A stretch of 26,408 bases of DNA from Bacteroidota bacterium (GTDB lineage: Bacteria > Bacteroidota > Bacteroidia > Bacteroidales > Prolixibacteraceae): positions 1-26,408 of the forward strand of contig JAUZOB010000005.1 in NCBI GenBank assembly GCA_030706665.1, in the 5' to 3' direction. The notes beneath the pieces were generated by a model. The model ran no database searches and was not told where the DNA came from. It worked only from the letters and a program-made list of their open reading frames with translations. Position numbers and translations under genes: made by a program. Numbering within the stretch: the first letter of the stretch is position 1; the number at the start of each line of letters is the position of its first letter. Positions 13,664 through 21,892 of the stretch are shown here, piece after piece.

Positions 13664-14956
13664 TTATTTTGATCCTGCCACAACTTCATATATGTTCTCT
13701 TCCTTGAAATAACGGTTTGAGAGTTCCATAAGTTGTTCGGACGTGATTTCCTTTATGGTATGAATAAGATTTGTGTAAAAATCATTGTTAAGATCATATT
13801 CCAGCAGTGCACGGAAACTTGCAGCCTGAGCAAACGGACCGTCAAATTCACGTAGCATTTCTCCCAGCATATAACTGCGTACTGTATTTAACTCGTCTGT
13901 AGGAACCGGTTCTGTCCTTAAACGCTTTAATTCGAACTGAATCTCGTCGAGAGCAGCCTGACAGGAGTCTTTTCCGACTTCGGAAGCGATGAAGAAGTAT
14001 CCTGCTTTTTTCAGACTGATTATCATCGAATAAATTCCATAGGTATACCCTTTGTCTTCCCGAATGTTGGACATGAGACGAGATCCGAAGTATCCGCCAA
14101 GTATTGTATTCAATACGAGTAATCCCTGAAAATCGGGATGCAATTTGTTTACTGCATGACATCCGACACGAATTGCAGATTGCAAGGCTTCTTTCTTTTC
14201 GAAGAGGTGAAAATGCCGGGACGATGGGTGTATCTCAAATTCAGATTCCGGAAGCAGAGAGGGTGACTTCCAATCGTTACTTCCGAAATGTTTCTCTAAA
14301 AGTGAATATAGTTCGGGGCGAATAATTCCCGATGCTAAGATGCGACATCGTTCAGCTTTATAATGAGTACGTGCAAAGTTTTTCAGATCGTCAAGATTGA
14401 TTTTGTCGTAATCATTGGGCCACGCCGTTAGTGCATAGGGATGTTCTTTCCCGAAAAGTACCTCAGTGAAACGTTTTTGACTGATAACCTTTACTTTTTC
14501 TGCTTCTACAAGGAATCTGTTTTTTTTCTTTATGATTAACGATTCAAATTCATGCTGCGGAAAAGTAGATTCATGAATAATGGAGGCCAGAGTCTCGATT
14601 ATTTTGGAGAGATGACGATTTAATGTAATGACACTCAGGTAAGCGTGATGCTGATCTGTCGATAATTGTAAATAGGCTCCGTGAAAATCGAAAATCCCTG
14701 CAAGGTTGGATGCTGATAACGTGTTAGTCCCTTCGTTCAGCATAAGATTTGCAAGCAGGGCATTTAATTCATGTTGCTCGTACCACATCCCGGCATCGAA
14801 AATGAAATCGATTTTGCAAACTTCTTCCGTCCCTGCATGAATGGTGTATAATGGGATCCCATTACTTAATTCTCGTTTTTCCGGAAGCAAAAAAGGAATG
14901 TCGGTAATCTCCCTGAATTCGGGAGCTATAGTTCTGTTTGGTTTATCTTGTTTCAT
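13664..14956 (-). CDS. M16 peptidase-like subunit, catalytically inactive
   Basis: A 430-residue M16 (pitrilysin/insulinase) protein with the two-lobe fold. Where active subunits have HxxEH it reads NALLANLMLNEGT (residues 62-74), so the zinc site is absent. The C-terminal lobe keeps the substrate-grip pattern RLMSNIREDKGYTYGIYS, typical of the non-catalytic partner in M16B heterodimers. Its start overlaps the stop of the active subunit gene by 4 nt, which supports stoichiometric, coupled synthesis. It is therefore a pseudo-peptidase with an expected structural and substrate-binding role, not a decayed gene. Confidence 0.88.
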   Translation of the reverse strand: MKQDKPNRTIAPEFREITDIPFLLPEKRELSNGIPLYTIHAGTEEVCKIDFIFDAGMWYEQHELNALLANLMLNEGTNTLSASNLAGIFDFHGAYLQLSTDQHHAYLSVITLNRHLSKIIETLASIIHESTFPQHEFESLIIKKKNRFLVEAEKVKVISQKRFTEVLFGKEHPYALTAWPNDYDKINLDDLKNFARTHYKAERCRILASGIIRPELYSLLEKHFGSNDWKSPSLLPESEFEIHPSSRHFHLFEKKEALQSAIRVGCHAVNKLHPDFQGLLVLNTILGGYFGSRLMSNIREDKGYTYGIYSMIISLKKAGYFFIASEVGKDSCQAALDEIQFELKRLRTEPVPTDELNTVRSYMLGEMLREFDGPFAQAASFRALLEYDLNNDFYTNLIHTIKEITSEQLMELSNRYFKEENIYEVVAGSK

Positions 14957-16191
14957 TTCCTTGCACGATAATATAAAATCGATGAGTTTTCAGGGGTAAA
15001 GAGTTTTTGTGCTGTTTCACGAATCCGCTCGGGAGTGATTGCCCGGTATCGGTCTGCCTGATTATTGATTTGCGAAGCATCGCCCAGGTTTTCGAAGTTT
15101 GCCAAACCCATTGCTTTGTTCAGGTAACTCATATTCGTGTAGACTAACGTAGCTTCAAATTTATTCTTTACTTTTTCCAACTCGTTACTTTCTACACCTT
15201 CTTCGCAGAGCTGTTGTAATTCATTCAAAATTGCTTCTTTAGCCTGATCAAGCGAAAATCCGTTTGCCGGTTTTCCGGATATCATAAATAATCCGGGATC
15301 ATTATCTCCCGAAATAAAAGCATCGAGTTCGCTAAACATTTGTTTGTCTATAACCAGTCTTCGATACAACCTGGATGAATGGCCATTCGACAAGATGTCT
15401 GAGATCAGGTCGGCTGTGTAATACTCCGGTGCTAACCGATCGCTCATATGATAAGCCATATAAAGGCTGTCAATTGGAACATCACGTTCCATCTCTTCAA
15501 ATCGCAGTTCCTTTTGAACCGGCTCTTGCGGAAGATTCCGAAGGGGTACTTCGCGATATGGGATTGGACCGAACCATTTCTCGGCGAGTTGGAATATCTG
15601 ATCTGAGTCAACATTCCCGGTAGCAACCAATACTGCATTGTTATGTGCATAATGACGATAAAAGAATTCTTTTACCTGATAGAGGGTTGCATTTTCTATG
15701 TGTGAAATATCTTTCCCAATCGTAGGCCAGCTATAGGGATGGACTTGATAGGCCATCTTACGTATTTTGGGCCATGCATCACCGTATGGCTGATTCAGGT
15801 ATCTTTGTTTGAATTCTTCAATTACAACATTTCGCTGTACTTCCAGACTCTTTTCTGAGAAGGCAAGCTCTAACATGCGGTCTGATTCAAGCCAAAAGCC
15901 TGTCTCTATATTTTCAGAAGGAAGCGTGAGGTAATAATTGGTTATGTCGTTTGAAGTAAAGGCATTGTTGTCACCTCCAACCTGCTGTAACGGTTCATCG
16001 TATGACGGAATATTTACAGAACCGCCAAACATGAGATGTTCAAACAGATGTGCGAATCCGGTAAGATTCGGATCTTCATCGCGCGATCCAACATCATAAC
16101 AAATATTCAGTGCGGCCAATGGAGTAGTGGTATCACGATGGACCAGGACTTTTAAGCCGTTTTCAAGAACGATCTTATCGAATTGTATCAT
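14953..16191 (-). CDS. M16 zinc peptidase, active subunit
   Basis: A 412-residue M16B peptidase. The inverted zinc motif HLFEH is at residues 48-52 (GFAHLFEHLMFGGS), and the third ligand Glu lies in NVVIEEFKQR about 75 residues on. No signal peptide is obvious: the protein opens directly with the first strand, IQFDKIVLENGLKVLV. It forms a pair with the inactive M16 protein that follows (4-nt overlap); family precedent says both are needed for one active site. The gene begins 1 nt after the flavoprotein gene, completing a three-gene operon. Confidence 0.93.
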   Translation of the reverse strand: MIQFDKIVLENGLKVLVHRDTTTPLAALNICYDVGSRDEDPNLTGFAHLFEHLMFGGSVNIPSYDEPLQQVGGDNNAFTSNDITNYYLTLPSENIETGFWLESDRMLELAFSEKSLEVQRNVVIEEFKQRYLNQPYGDAWPKIRKMAYQVHPYSWPTIGKDISHIENATLYQVKEFFYRHYAHNNAVLVATGNVDSDQIFQLAEKWFGPIPYREVPLRNLPQEPVQKELRFEEMERDVPIDSLYMAYHMSDRLAPEYYTADLISDILSNGHSSRLYRRLVIDKQMFSELDAFISGDNDPGLFMISGKPANGFSLDQAKEAILNELQQLCEEGVESNELEKVKNKFEATLVYTNMSYLNKAMGLANFENLGDASQINNQADRYRAITPERIRETAQKLFTPENSSILYYRARK

Positions 16192-16192
16192 T

Positions 16193-17149
16193 TTAAAAAG
16201 AATAATTGCTGTTGTTTAAAAGAGAACTTCTGGATTCATTGAATTCATTAATGAGGGACTGAACGACTTCTCCTGCTGGACGAATTTCGTTAATCAGTGC
16301 GGATATTTGTCCGATTTCAAGCTCTCCTTCATCGAGGTCCCCTTCAAAGATTCCTTTTTTGGCACGTCCGCGACCGAGTAGTGTTTTTAACTCATCTACA
16401 GAAGCTCCGTTGGCTTCGGCTTCTTTTACCTGATTAAAGAATTTATTGTGGATTAAACGAACCGGAGCAAGTTTTTTGAGCATCAGATGAGTGTCTCCTT
16501 CCCGAAGACCCAGAACACATTTTTTAAACTCGGAATGGGCTGATGATTCTATTGTAGTTGCAAAAAGTGAACCGATTTGCACTCCTTCAGCACCCAGAAT
16601 CATGGATGCCAGCATCGCTTGTCCCGAACCGATTCCTCCTGCCGCAATTAATGGAAGAGAGGTTGCCTTTCTCACGGAAGGAATCAATACAAGTGTTGTT
16701 GTTTCTTCCCGTCCATTGTGCCCTCCTGCTTCAAATCCTTCGGCAACAATCGCATCGACACCTGCTTTCTCGCTTTTACCTGCAAATTCTGCACTTGAAA
16801 CTACATGAGCTACTTTGATATTGTGGTCATGTAAATAAGAAGTCCATTTTTTGGGGCTTCCGGCAGAAGTAAATACTATTGGAACTTTTTCCTGGACAAT
16901 GATCTCCATGATGCGGTCAATTTCAGGATACATGAGCGGGACATTGACTCCAAATGACTTATCAGTTGCTAATTTAGCTTTCCGGATATGCTCCAGAAGA
17001 GTCTCCGGATGCATGGAACCTGCACCTATCAGTCCTAACCCCCCTGCATTGCTTACTGCTGTAGCCAATCTCCATCCGCTACACCAGACCATCCCGGCTT
17101 GAATAATAGGATACTTGATATTGAATAGTTCACAAATCCTGTTCGTCAT
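16193..17149 (-). CDS. FabK / nitronate monooxygenase-like flavoprotein
   Basis: An FMN-binding TIM barrel of the 2-nitropropane dioxygenase superfamily, 318 residues from the ATG at 17149. An upstream in-frame ATG (17209) would add 20 residues that do not match the family, and lies before the likely transcription start. Motifs: CELFNIKYPIIQAGMVW at the start, AGGLGLIGAGSM, VAEGFEAGGHNGREE with the conserved His, and LIAAGGIGSGQAMLASMILGAEGVQIGSLF for phosphate binding. Enoyl-ACP reductase II (FabK) and nitronate monooxygenase share all of these, so I leave the reaction open. Confidence 0.85.
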   Translation of the reverse strand: MTNRICELFNIKYPIIQAGMVWCSGWRLATAVSNAGGLGLIGAGSMHPETLLEHIRKAKLATDKSFGVNVPLMYPEIDRIMEIIVQEKVPIVFTSAGSPKKWTSYLHDHNIKVAHVVSSAEFAGKSEKAGVDAIVAEGFEAGGHNGREETTTLVLIPSVRKATSLPLIAAGGIGSGQAMLASMILGAEGVQIGSLFATTIESSAHSEFKKCVLGLREGDTHLMLKKLAPVRLIHNKFFNQVKEAEANGASVDELKTLLGRGRAKKGIFEGDLDEGELEIGQISALINEIRPAGEVVQSLINEFNESRSSLLNNSNYSF

Positions 17150-17197
17150 AGAGTCCGTTTTTCTCAGGAAAATAATTTCTATTATAACTTCCTGATT

Positions 17198-17205
17198 TAA
17201 ATGTA
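17198..17205 (-). promoter_or_regulatory. Possible -7 box for the flavoprotein-M16 operon
   Basis: Reverse strand TACATTTA matches TAnnTTTG except the last base. Expected start near 17192, leader about 43 nt to the ATG at 17149. Weak; the operon could also be read through from wzx. Confidence 0.3.
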
Positions 17206-17294
17206 TCAATGTGCGATGTGAAGATACTGATAAAGAAATTACCTTTATATGTTATATGCTGAAAAATATGGATAGAATAATGTTCCCTTGATTT

Positions 17295-18719
17295 TTATCG
17301 TTTGGAGATATAATTAAAATGACTGAATAAATTCTTTTTTAAAATAAGAAGGTACGCCGATGTGAAAAGGGTTGAATAGATTAGTATGGATAAAATATTA
17401 TTGTGAGGCACAGGGATTAATCGAATTATCACAAATAGTATCAACGAAAGGATAAATGGGATGTATTGAAATTTAAGATATTCCAATAGTTTAATCCGAA
17501 TCAGATTGTAGAGCTGCATTCTCCAGAAAGGAAGAATATTCAGGATGTTGCAGATCAGAATACTCCAAACTACTCCCTGGATAGAGAATAGAGATCCGAT
17601 ATAAATAGCCGTAATGGATACAATTACCCGATAGATGGTCCAATAGAACCCGAGATCGGTTCTTCCAAGTGCAACCTGAAGGCTTCCGACCGGATTGGCA
17701 ATACTCAGAATTCCGTAATTTACAGAAAGAATAGCGAGGATAAAACCTCCTTCGGCATATTGCTTCCCATAAAGAAGAATCAGAAGGGGGGTGGCATTGA
17801 GCGCAATCAGAAAATATAAAGGATAGTTGAGAAATGATAAAAACTCAATGACTTTTAAATATTTGCTTTTAAGCTCTGTTTGTTTGTTTTGCATGGAAGC
17901 CAGTAAGGGTGTTAAAACTTTAGTCATGATGGGGTTTACAAATCCATACAGTCTCATGACAAGTTGTTTGGACAGACTGTATACCCCAAGAAACTCTTTG
18001 CTGAAGAAGTTACTGATGATAATGATGTCTGCTTCCCTGCTTAGAAAATCAAGCATAGAAGTTCCTAATTGAAATCCTCCGATTTTAAGGAATGATTTTA
18101 CTTCGGTGAATGAGAAATGAACCCCTACATTTTTACAAACCAGAATTCCATGGAAGAAGAATACCAGATTCGAAAAGAGCAATCCGATAATGGTAGAGAA
18201 TACCAAACTGTAGATTCCCTTGCCTGTAATAGCAAGTATAAGCGCAACGATGAACGTTACTACTGAGGCAAAGATTTCGACCAGTGCAATGACTTTGAAT
18301 CTCAGGTTTTTCTGTTCGATGGTTCGTTGTTGCCGCCCAATGGATGAGAAAACAATATTTAATCCCAATAATGGAATAACCGTGTTAAGTATAGGCTCTT
18401 TATAATGCATGGAGATCAGCGGGGTCAACAGAATAAGAATGCCATATATCAGAATTCCGCTAATGATATTTAACCAAAAGAGAGAACTGTATTCATTCCG
18501 TGTGATATTCTGCTTGTGCAAAATGGCAGAGGTTAGCCCCATCTCAAGGAAGATATCGGTAAACTGGATAAACAAAAGGGCAATGGCAACAACACCGAAA
18601 TCTGATTTACTCAAATAGCGGGTTAGAATGATTACCTGCAGTAGCTTTACCGTCACGTTGATGATGGAAGAAAGGGTAGTCCACTTTATTCCGTTAAACA
18701 GACCATTTTTAAAAGACAT
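17295..18719 (-). CDS. Oligosaccharide flippase, Wzx-like
   Basis: A 474-residue multi-pass protein of the polysaccharide export (MOP) superfamily, with about 12-14 hydrophobic helices. The start GIKWTTLSSIINVTVKLLQVIILTRYLSKSDFGVVAIA is the conserved opening of lipopolysaccharide-type flippases, followed by EMGLTSAILH. It would flip an undecaprenyl-linked oligosaccharide to the periplasm. It is the last gene of wecD-wecE-wecF-wzx, 3 nt after wecF, which makes a Fuc4NAc-containing glycan the likely cargo. It looks more like the general LPS/O-antigen flippase group than true WzxE, so I give no gene symbol. Confidence 0.88.
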   Translation of the reverse strand: MSFKNGLFNGIKWTTLSSIINVTVKLLQVIILTRYLSKSDFGVVAIALLFIQFTDIFLEMGLTSAILHKQNITRNEYSSLFWLNIISGILIYGILILLTPLISMHYKEPILNTVIPLLGLNIVFSSIGRQQRTIEQKNLRFKVIALVEIFASVVTFIVALILAITGKGIYSLVFSTIIGLLFSNLVFFFHGILVCKNVGVHFSFTEVKSFLKIGGFQLGTSMLDFLSREADIIIISNFFSKEFLGVYSLSKQLVMRLYGFVNPIMTKVLTPLLASMQNKQTELKSKYLKVIEFLSFLNYPLYFLIALNATPLLILLYGKQYAEGGFILAILSVNYGILSIANPVGSLQVALGRTDLGFYWTIYRVIVSITAIYIGSLFSIQGVVWSILICNILNILPFWRMQLYNLIRIKLLEYLKFQYIPFILSLILFVIIRLIPVPHNNILSILIYSTLFTSAYLLILKKNLFSHFNYISKR

Positions 18720-18722
18720 ATA

Positions 18723-19853
18723 TTAGTTAAAAGCTTTAAAACTATTCTTTACTTTTTTGATTACAGCATTTGTGCCAAATTCTTCAGAAAGTATGACTCT
18801 GTTCTCCTCTATTTGTTTATCCGAAAGGCGGGTAAAAGGATCCCCTTCTTGATTATGATTGAGGTCTTTTTCGATTGAGTACAGATGAAGCCCAATCCCT
18901 TTCAGGTATTGATAGGCCGTTGTAAAGTCATTGAGATAAACACGTGCTCCCAGCCACAATGCCGTAATGATATTTCCCATTGCTTGTTGCCTGTACAAAT
19001 TTAAGATTATCGCCGAACATGAGAGGAGTAATTGATTATATTCCTCTCTTGGCATAAAATCCATCAGGGCAATGAAGTTCCGGTCAAAAAGTTTTTCTCC
19101 TTTTTTTGCGATCTGTCGGGCATAGGCTTTATCTCCGTAATTGAGAGGCACAATTATCTTGTTTCCCTGTATATCGAATTTCTGAATCATTTTGAAAGTC
19201 TCAAGATGATTACATGTAAAATTACTTGAATTACCGATCAGAATATTTCCCCGATCAACGACTTTTTGATTTAACAGATGATCTCCGATCAGTTTCTCAA
19301 TTGGGTAATAAGTAAACCATAAAGGTTTTAATTGAAGATGGGTTCTGCTGTTAAAACGATCAATGTCTTGAGGAATATAAGAACAGATGTAATCAAAGTT
19401 GGATAAGAGCTTTTTTAGATTGAACCGATTGTATATATAGCGTTTAATGAAGAAAACAATCCGCTCTTTGTATCTTTTATTGTATATTTTCTTTGTGTCT
19501 TTTCCCAGAAATGAAGAAACAGGTTCGATATGCCCGTATAGTTCTGCCCCCCAGAATACCCAGGCGAAGGGAGGACGTTGAGGCAGGTAAGCTTCAAGAA
19601 TATCCTTCGTAAATTGACGGTTTAAGCCCAGCATATTGTGAAAGACTACCAATGAATATTCCGGAATAGAGGTGATAAGCGATTGGTAAGCAGCTGTGTC
19701 CGGATTTATGATCTCTGCATCAGATGTAGCATCTGGTGCAAAGTTCTCTTTACTGGTAATCACAACATAGCGGCTGTTGATTTCTGCCTGTTGGAAGATT
19801 TCAGTTGCCAGCTTTGTGAACTTGGGGTCGTCTGTAAAAATATGCAGAATCAT
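18723..19853 (-). CDS. wecF: WecF-like TDP-Fuc4NAc transferase (GT56)
   Basis: A 376-residue glycosyltransferase of family 56, the group of enterobacterial WecF/RffT, which adds 4-acetamido-4,6-dideoxygalactose to a lipid-linked disaccharide of common antigen. Patterns shared with RffT: VVFHNMLG near 70, FAWVFWGAELYGH near 97-109, LWFTYYPIE, NILIGNSSNFTCNHLET, IIVPLNYGDKAYARQI, and the late LYRQQAMGNIITALWLGARVYLN. Spacing and order match. It overlaps wecE by 4 nt. The acceptor in this organism is unknown and need not be the ECA disaccharide. Confidence 0.85.
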   Translation of the reverse strand: MILHIFTDDPKFTKLATEIFQQAEINSRYVVITSKENFAPDATSDAEIINPDTAAYQSLITSIPEYSLVVFHNMLGLNRQFTKDILEAYLPQRPPFAWVFWGAELYGHIEPVSSFLGKDTKKIYNKRYKERIVFFIKRYIYNRFNLKKLLSNFDYICSYIPQDIDRFNSRTHLQLKPLWFTYYPIEKLIGDHLLNQKVVDRGNILIGNSSNFTCNHLETFKMIQKFDIQGNKIIVPLNYGDKAYARQIAKKGEKLFDRNFIALMDFMPREEYNQLLLSCSAIILNLYRQQAMGNIITALWLGARVYLNDFTTAYQYLKGIGLHLYSIEKDLNHNQEGDPFTRLSDKQIEENRVILSEEFGTNAVIKKVKNSFKAFN

Positions 19854-20989
19854 GAACGATAATAGTTGGTGATCTCATCACAAATCATGTTGACTTGATC
19901 ATTCGTTAATTCAGGGAATAGAGGGAGCCTGAGTAATCTGTCTGTATAGAGATCGCACATTGGGAGTTCCTTCCCATCATAAAAGGGTTCATAATATGAA
20001 CTTTTATGCAAGCTCTGGTAATGGAAAACAGAAAGTATATTCTTCGATTTTAAATGCTGAATTAATCCAGTCCTCTCATCAAGTGAACCGGTTATGAGAT
20101 AAAACATATGTGCATTGTTCGTGGCATAATCCGGAATAAAAGGAAGACGAACATTGCTAAATGAAGGTAGGGTATTTAGTCGTTCCCGATAAAGATCCCA
20201 AATTTGCAGCCGACGTTCCTGTATCTGATTGATGAATTCAATCTGAGAAAAAAGAAAAGCTGCGTTAATTTCCGAAGGAAGGAACGATGAACCGATATCA
20301 ACCCAGCCATATTTATTGACTTCTCCGCGGAAAAATTCAGCCCTGTTTGTGCCTTTTTCCCATATGATCTCTGAACGTTTTATATAGCTGCTATCATTGA
20401 TCGCTAACATTCCTCCTTCACCACATTGAATGTTTTTTGTTTCATGAAATGAAAAACAGCCAAGATTTCCGATACTTCCCAAAGGAATAGAATTGTAGTA
20501 ACTTTCTATGGCCTGGGCTGCATCTTCAATAATTACCAGATTGTATTTCTTTGCCAATAATCCAAGCGCATCCATATCACAGGCAACACCTGCATAATGA
20601 ACCGGCACGATAGCTCTTGTCCTTGGAGTGATCAGTTCTTCAATTTTTTGTTCATCGATTCCCGGATGATCAGCACGGCTGTCGGCGAAAATAATCTTTG
20701 CTCCCTGACGAACAAATGCGAGTGCGGTGCTTACAAAGGTATAAGACGGGACGATGATTTCATCTCCCGGTTTGATATCCAATAGCAACGCGCTCATCTC
20801 AAGTGCATCCGTACAGGATGTTGTCAGTAAACTCTTTTTGAAACCATATTGTCTACAAAAGAATTCCTGGCACTTTTGAGTGAAATAACCATTGCCTGAT
20901 ATCTTCCCTTTTTCAACCGCTTGGCGGATATAATCAATCTCGTTGCCGGAGAGATAGGGTTTATTGAAGGGGATGAAGGTTAAATCCAT
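19850..20989 (-). CDS. wecE: dTDP-4-amino-4,6-dideoxygalactose transaminase WecE/RffA
   Basis: A 379-residue PLP-dependent sugar aminotransferase (DegT/DnrJ/EryC1 family) that converts dTDP-4-keto-6-deoxyglucose to dTDP-4-amino-4,6-dideoxygalactose. The opening IPFNKPYLSGNE, VPSYTFVSTALAF, VHYAGVACDMD, the PLP-ring Asp156 in IIEDAAQA, and SFHETKNIQCGEGG with the Schiff-base Lys185 are the RffA signatures; the SFHETKN form separates it from most perosamine-type transaminases. Overlaps wecF by 4 nt and wecD by 10 nt, so the three are tightly coupled. Confidence 0.93.
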   Translation of the reverse strand: MDLTFIPFNKPYLSGNEIDYIRQAVEKGKISGNGYFTQKCQEFFCRQYGFKKSLLTTSCTDALEMSALLLDIKPGDEIIVPSYTFVSTALAFVRQGAKIIFADSRADHPGIDEQKIEELITPRTRAIVPVHYAGVACDMDALGLLAKKYNLVIIEDAAQAIESYYNSIPLGSIGNLGCFSFHETKNIQCGEGGMLAINDSSYIKRSEIIWEKGTNRAEFFRGEVNKYGWVDIGSSFLPSEINAAFLFSQIEFINQIQERRLQIWDLYRERLNTLPSFSNVRLPFIPDYATNNAHMFYLITGSLDERTGLIQHLKSKNILSVFHYQSLHKSSYYEPFYDGKELPMCDLYTDRLLRLPLFPELTNDQVNMICDEITNYYRS

Positions 20990-21681
20990 AAATGGTAAAT
21001 TATATTTGTTTTGTGAATTTTAAAAGAACAGGATTCGTAAAAATTGCATGCTTTTCTGTTGTCTTCCTGTGTATCGACCTGTAAGGTATGGCAATTGTTC
21101 TGAAATGCATAATGTTCTGCCAGAGAGATAAGAAGATGTCCGATCCCTTTTCCCCGAGAGGAAGCATCAACTGCAATTAGTCCGATGGTGCAGATTCCTT
21201 CGGAAATCTTGAGCGTAATGAATCCTGTCTCTATGTCATTTTCTTGATAGACAAATACATCATCGGCAATCTCCCGGGTGATCGAATTTTTGATCCACAA
21301 TGTATATAACTTTTTGAATTCGTCATTGACAAAATTCTTGTCAATCTTGAAACGGGAATAGCATCCACTTTCAAATGCCAGTTCTAAAAGTTTTTCCGTG
21401 TAAGATCCTTTTGGAAAAGATGCAATCGATGAATGAACAGGACTGTCTTCGGTGATCTTTTTTGAATATGTTACCTTTCGGTCTGCCCGTATTAATGTGC
21501 CTTTTGATTCGATGTCAGATGGCACAGGTGCTTGTGTGAAGATATAAACCAACCTGTATCCCTCAGATTGAGCAGAAGTATAAATAGCCGAAATGTCGGA
21601 TGGACTTAATTGTTGCTGTTCTTTGCGTCCGACTTTATACCCAAAAAGATGTGAATCCCAAGTAAGTTCAGTAATATCCAT
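20980..21681 (-). CDS. wecD: dTDP-fucosamine acetyltransferase WecD/RffC
   Basis: A GNAT acetyltransferase, 233 residues from the ATG at 21681. It would N-acetylate dTDP-4-amino-4,6-dideoxygalactose to dTDP-Fuc4NAc. The start ELTWDSHLFGYKVGR is typical of RffC, and the acetyl-CoA loop is GLIAVDASSRGKGIGHLL, followed by LQVDTQEDNRKACNFYESCSF. An upstream in-frame ATG (21699) would place the promoter at 21686-21716 inside the gene, so the shorter start is preferred. With that promoter the mRNA may begin at or beside the ATG. First gene of the module. Confidence 0.88.
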   Translation of the reverse strand: MDITELTWDSHLFGYKVGRKEQQQLSPSDISAIYTSAQSEGYRLVYIFTQAPVPSDIESKGTLIRADRKVTYSKKITEDSPVHSSIASFPKGSYTEKLLELAFESGCYSRFKIDKNFVNDEFKKLYTLWIKNSITREIADDVFVYQENDIETGFITLKISEGICTIGLIAVDASSRGKGIGHLLISLAEHYAFQNNCHTLQVDTQEDNRKACNFYESCSFKIHKTNIIYHLWI

Positions 21682-21685
21682 ACAA

Positions 21686-21716
21686 CAAATGTAATTCATG
21701 AATGTAAAAAAAGAAA
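21686..21716 (-). promoter_or_regulatory. Promoter of the wecDEF-wzx operon
   Basis: Reverse strand TTTC (21716-21713), 19 nt, then TACATTTG (21693-21686). The -7 box is perfect and the -33 differs in one base. Only 4 nt (TTGT read with the overlap base) separate the box from the ATG at 21681, so transcription is predicted to start at or next to the start codon. Confidence 0.6.
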
Positions 21717-21865
21717 TTCAATTGATAAGAATACGCTAAATAATTCCTTCATTCGTAAAGTAAGTTTATAATAAACGTGGCAAGATGGAATAAAAGAGGA
21801 AGTGGCTTTTTAAAATATGGATCATGAATAAGATCTAATGAGGTTTCTTATTTCTTTAGAATATT

Positions 21866-21873
21866 TATATTTG
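21866..21873 (+). promoter_or_regulatory. Bacteroidetes -7 box for the WecA-like gene
   Basis: TATATTTG fits TAnnTTTG, with start expected near 21880 and a leader of about 13 nt. A TTTC at 21844-21847 lies 18 nt upstream as a possible weak -33 element. Confidence 0.5.
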
Positions 21874-21892
21874 ATGAAATAAAAAAGATTCT

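Noticed and set aside
13616..13664. Hairpin between the convergent acyltransferase and M16 genes as a bidirectional terminator
   Set aside because: Only a 5-6 bp AT-rich stem around GACTG-type loop with a short T-run; too weak to call.
17150..17209. Longer start of the FabK-like protein at 17209
   Set aside because: Adds 20 residues not seen in the family and lies upstream of the candidate start site; the ATG at 17149 matches the usual N-terminus.
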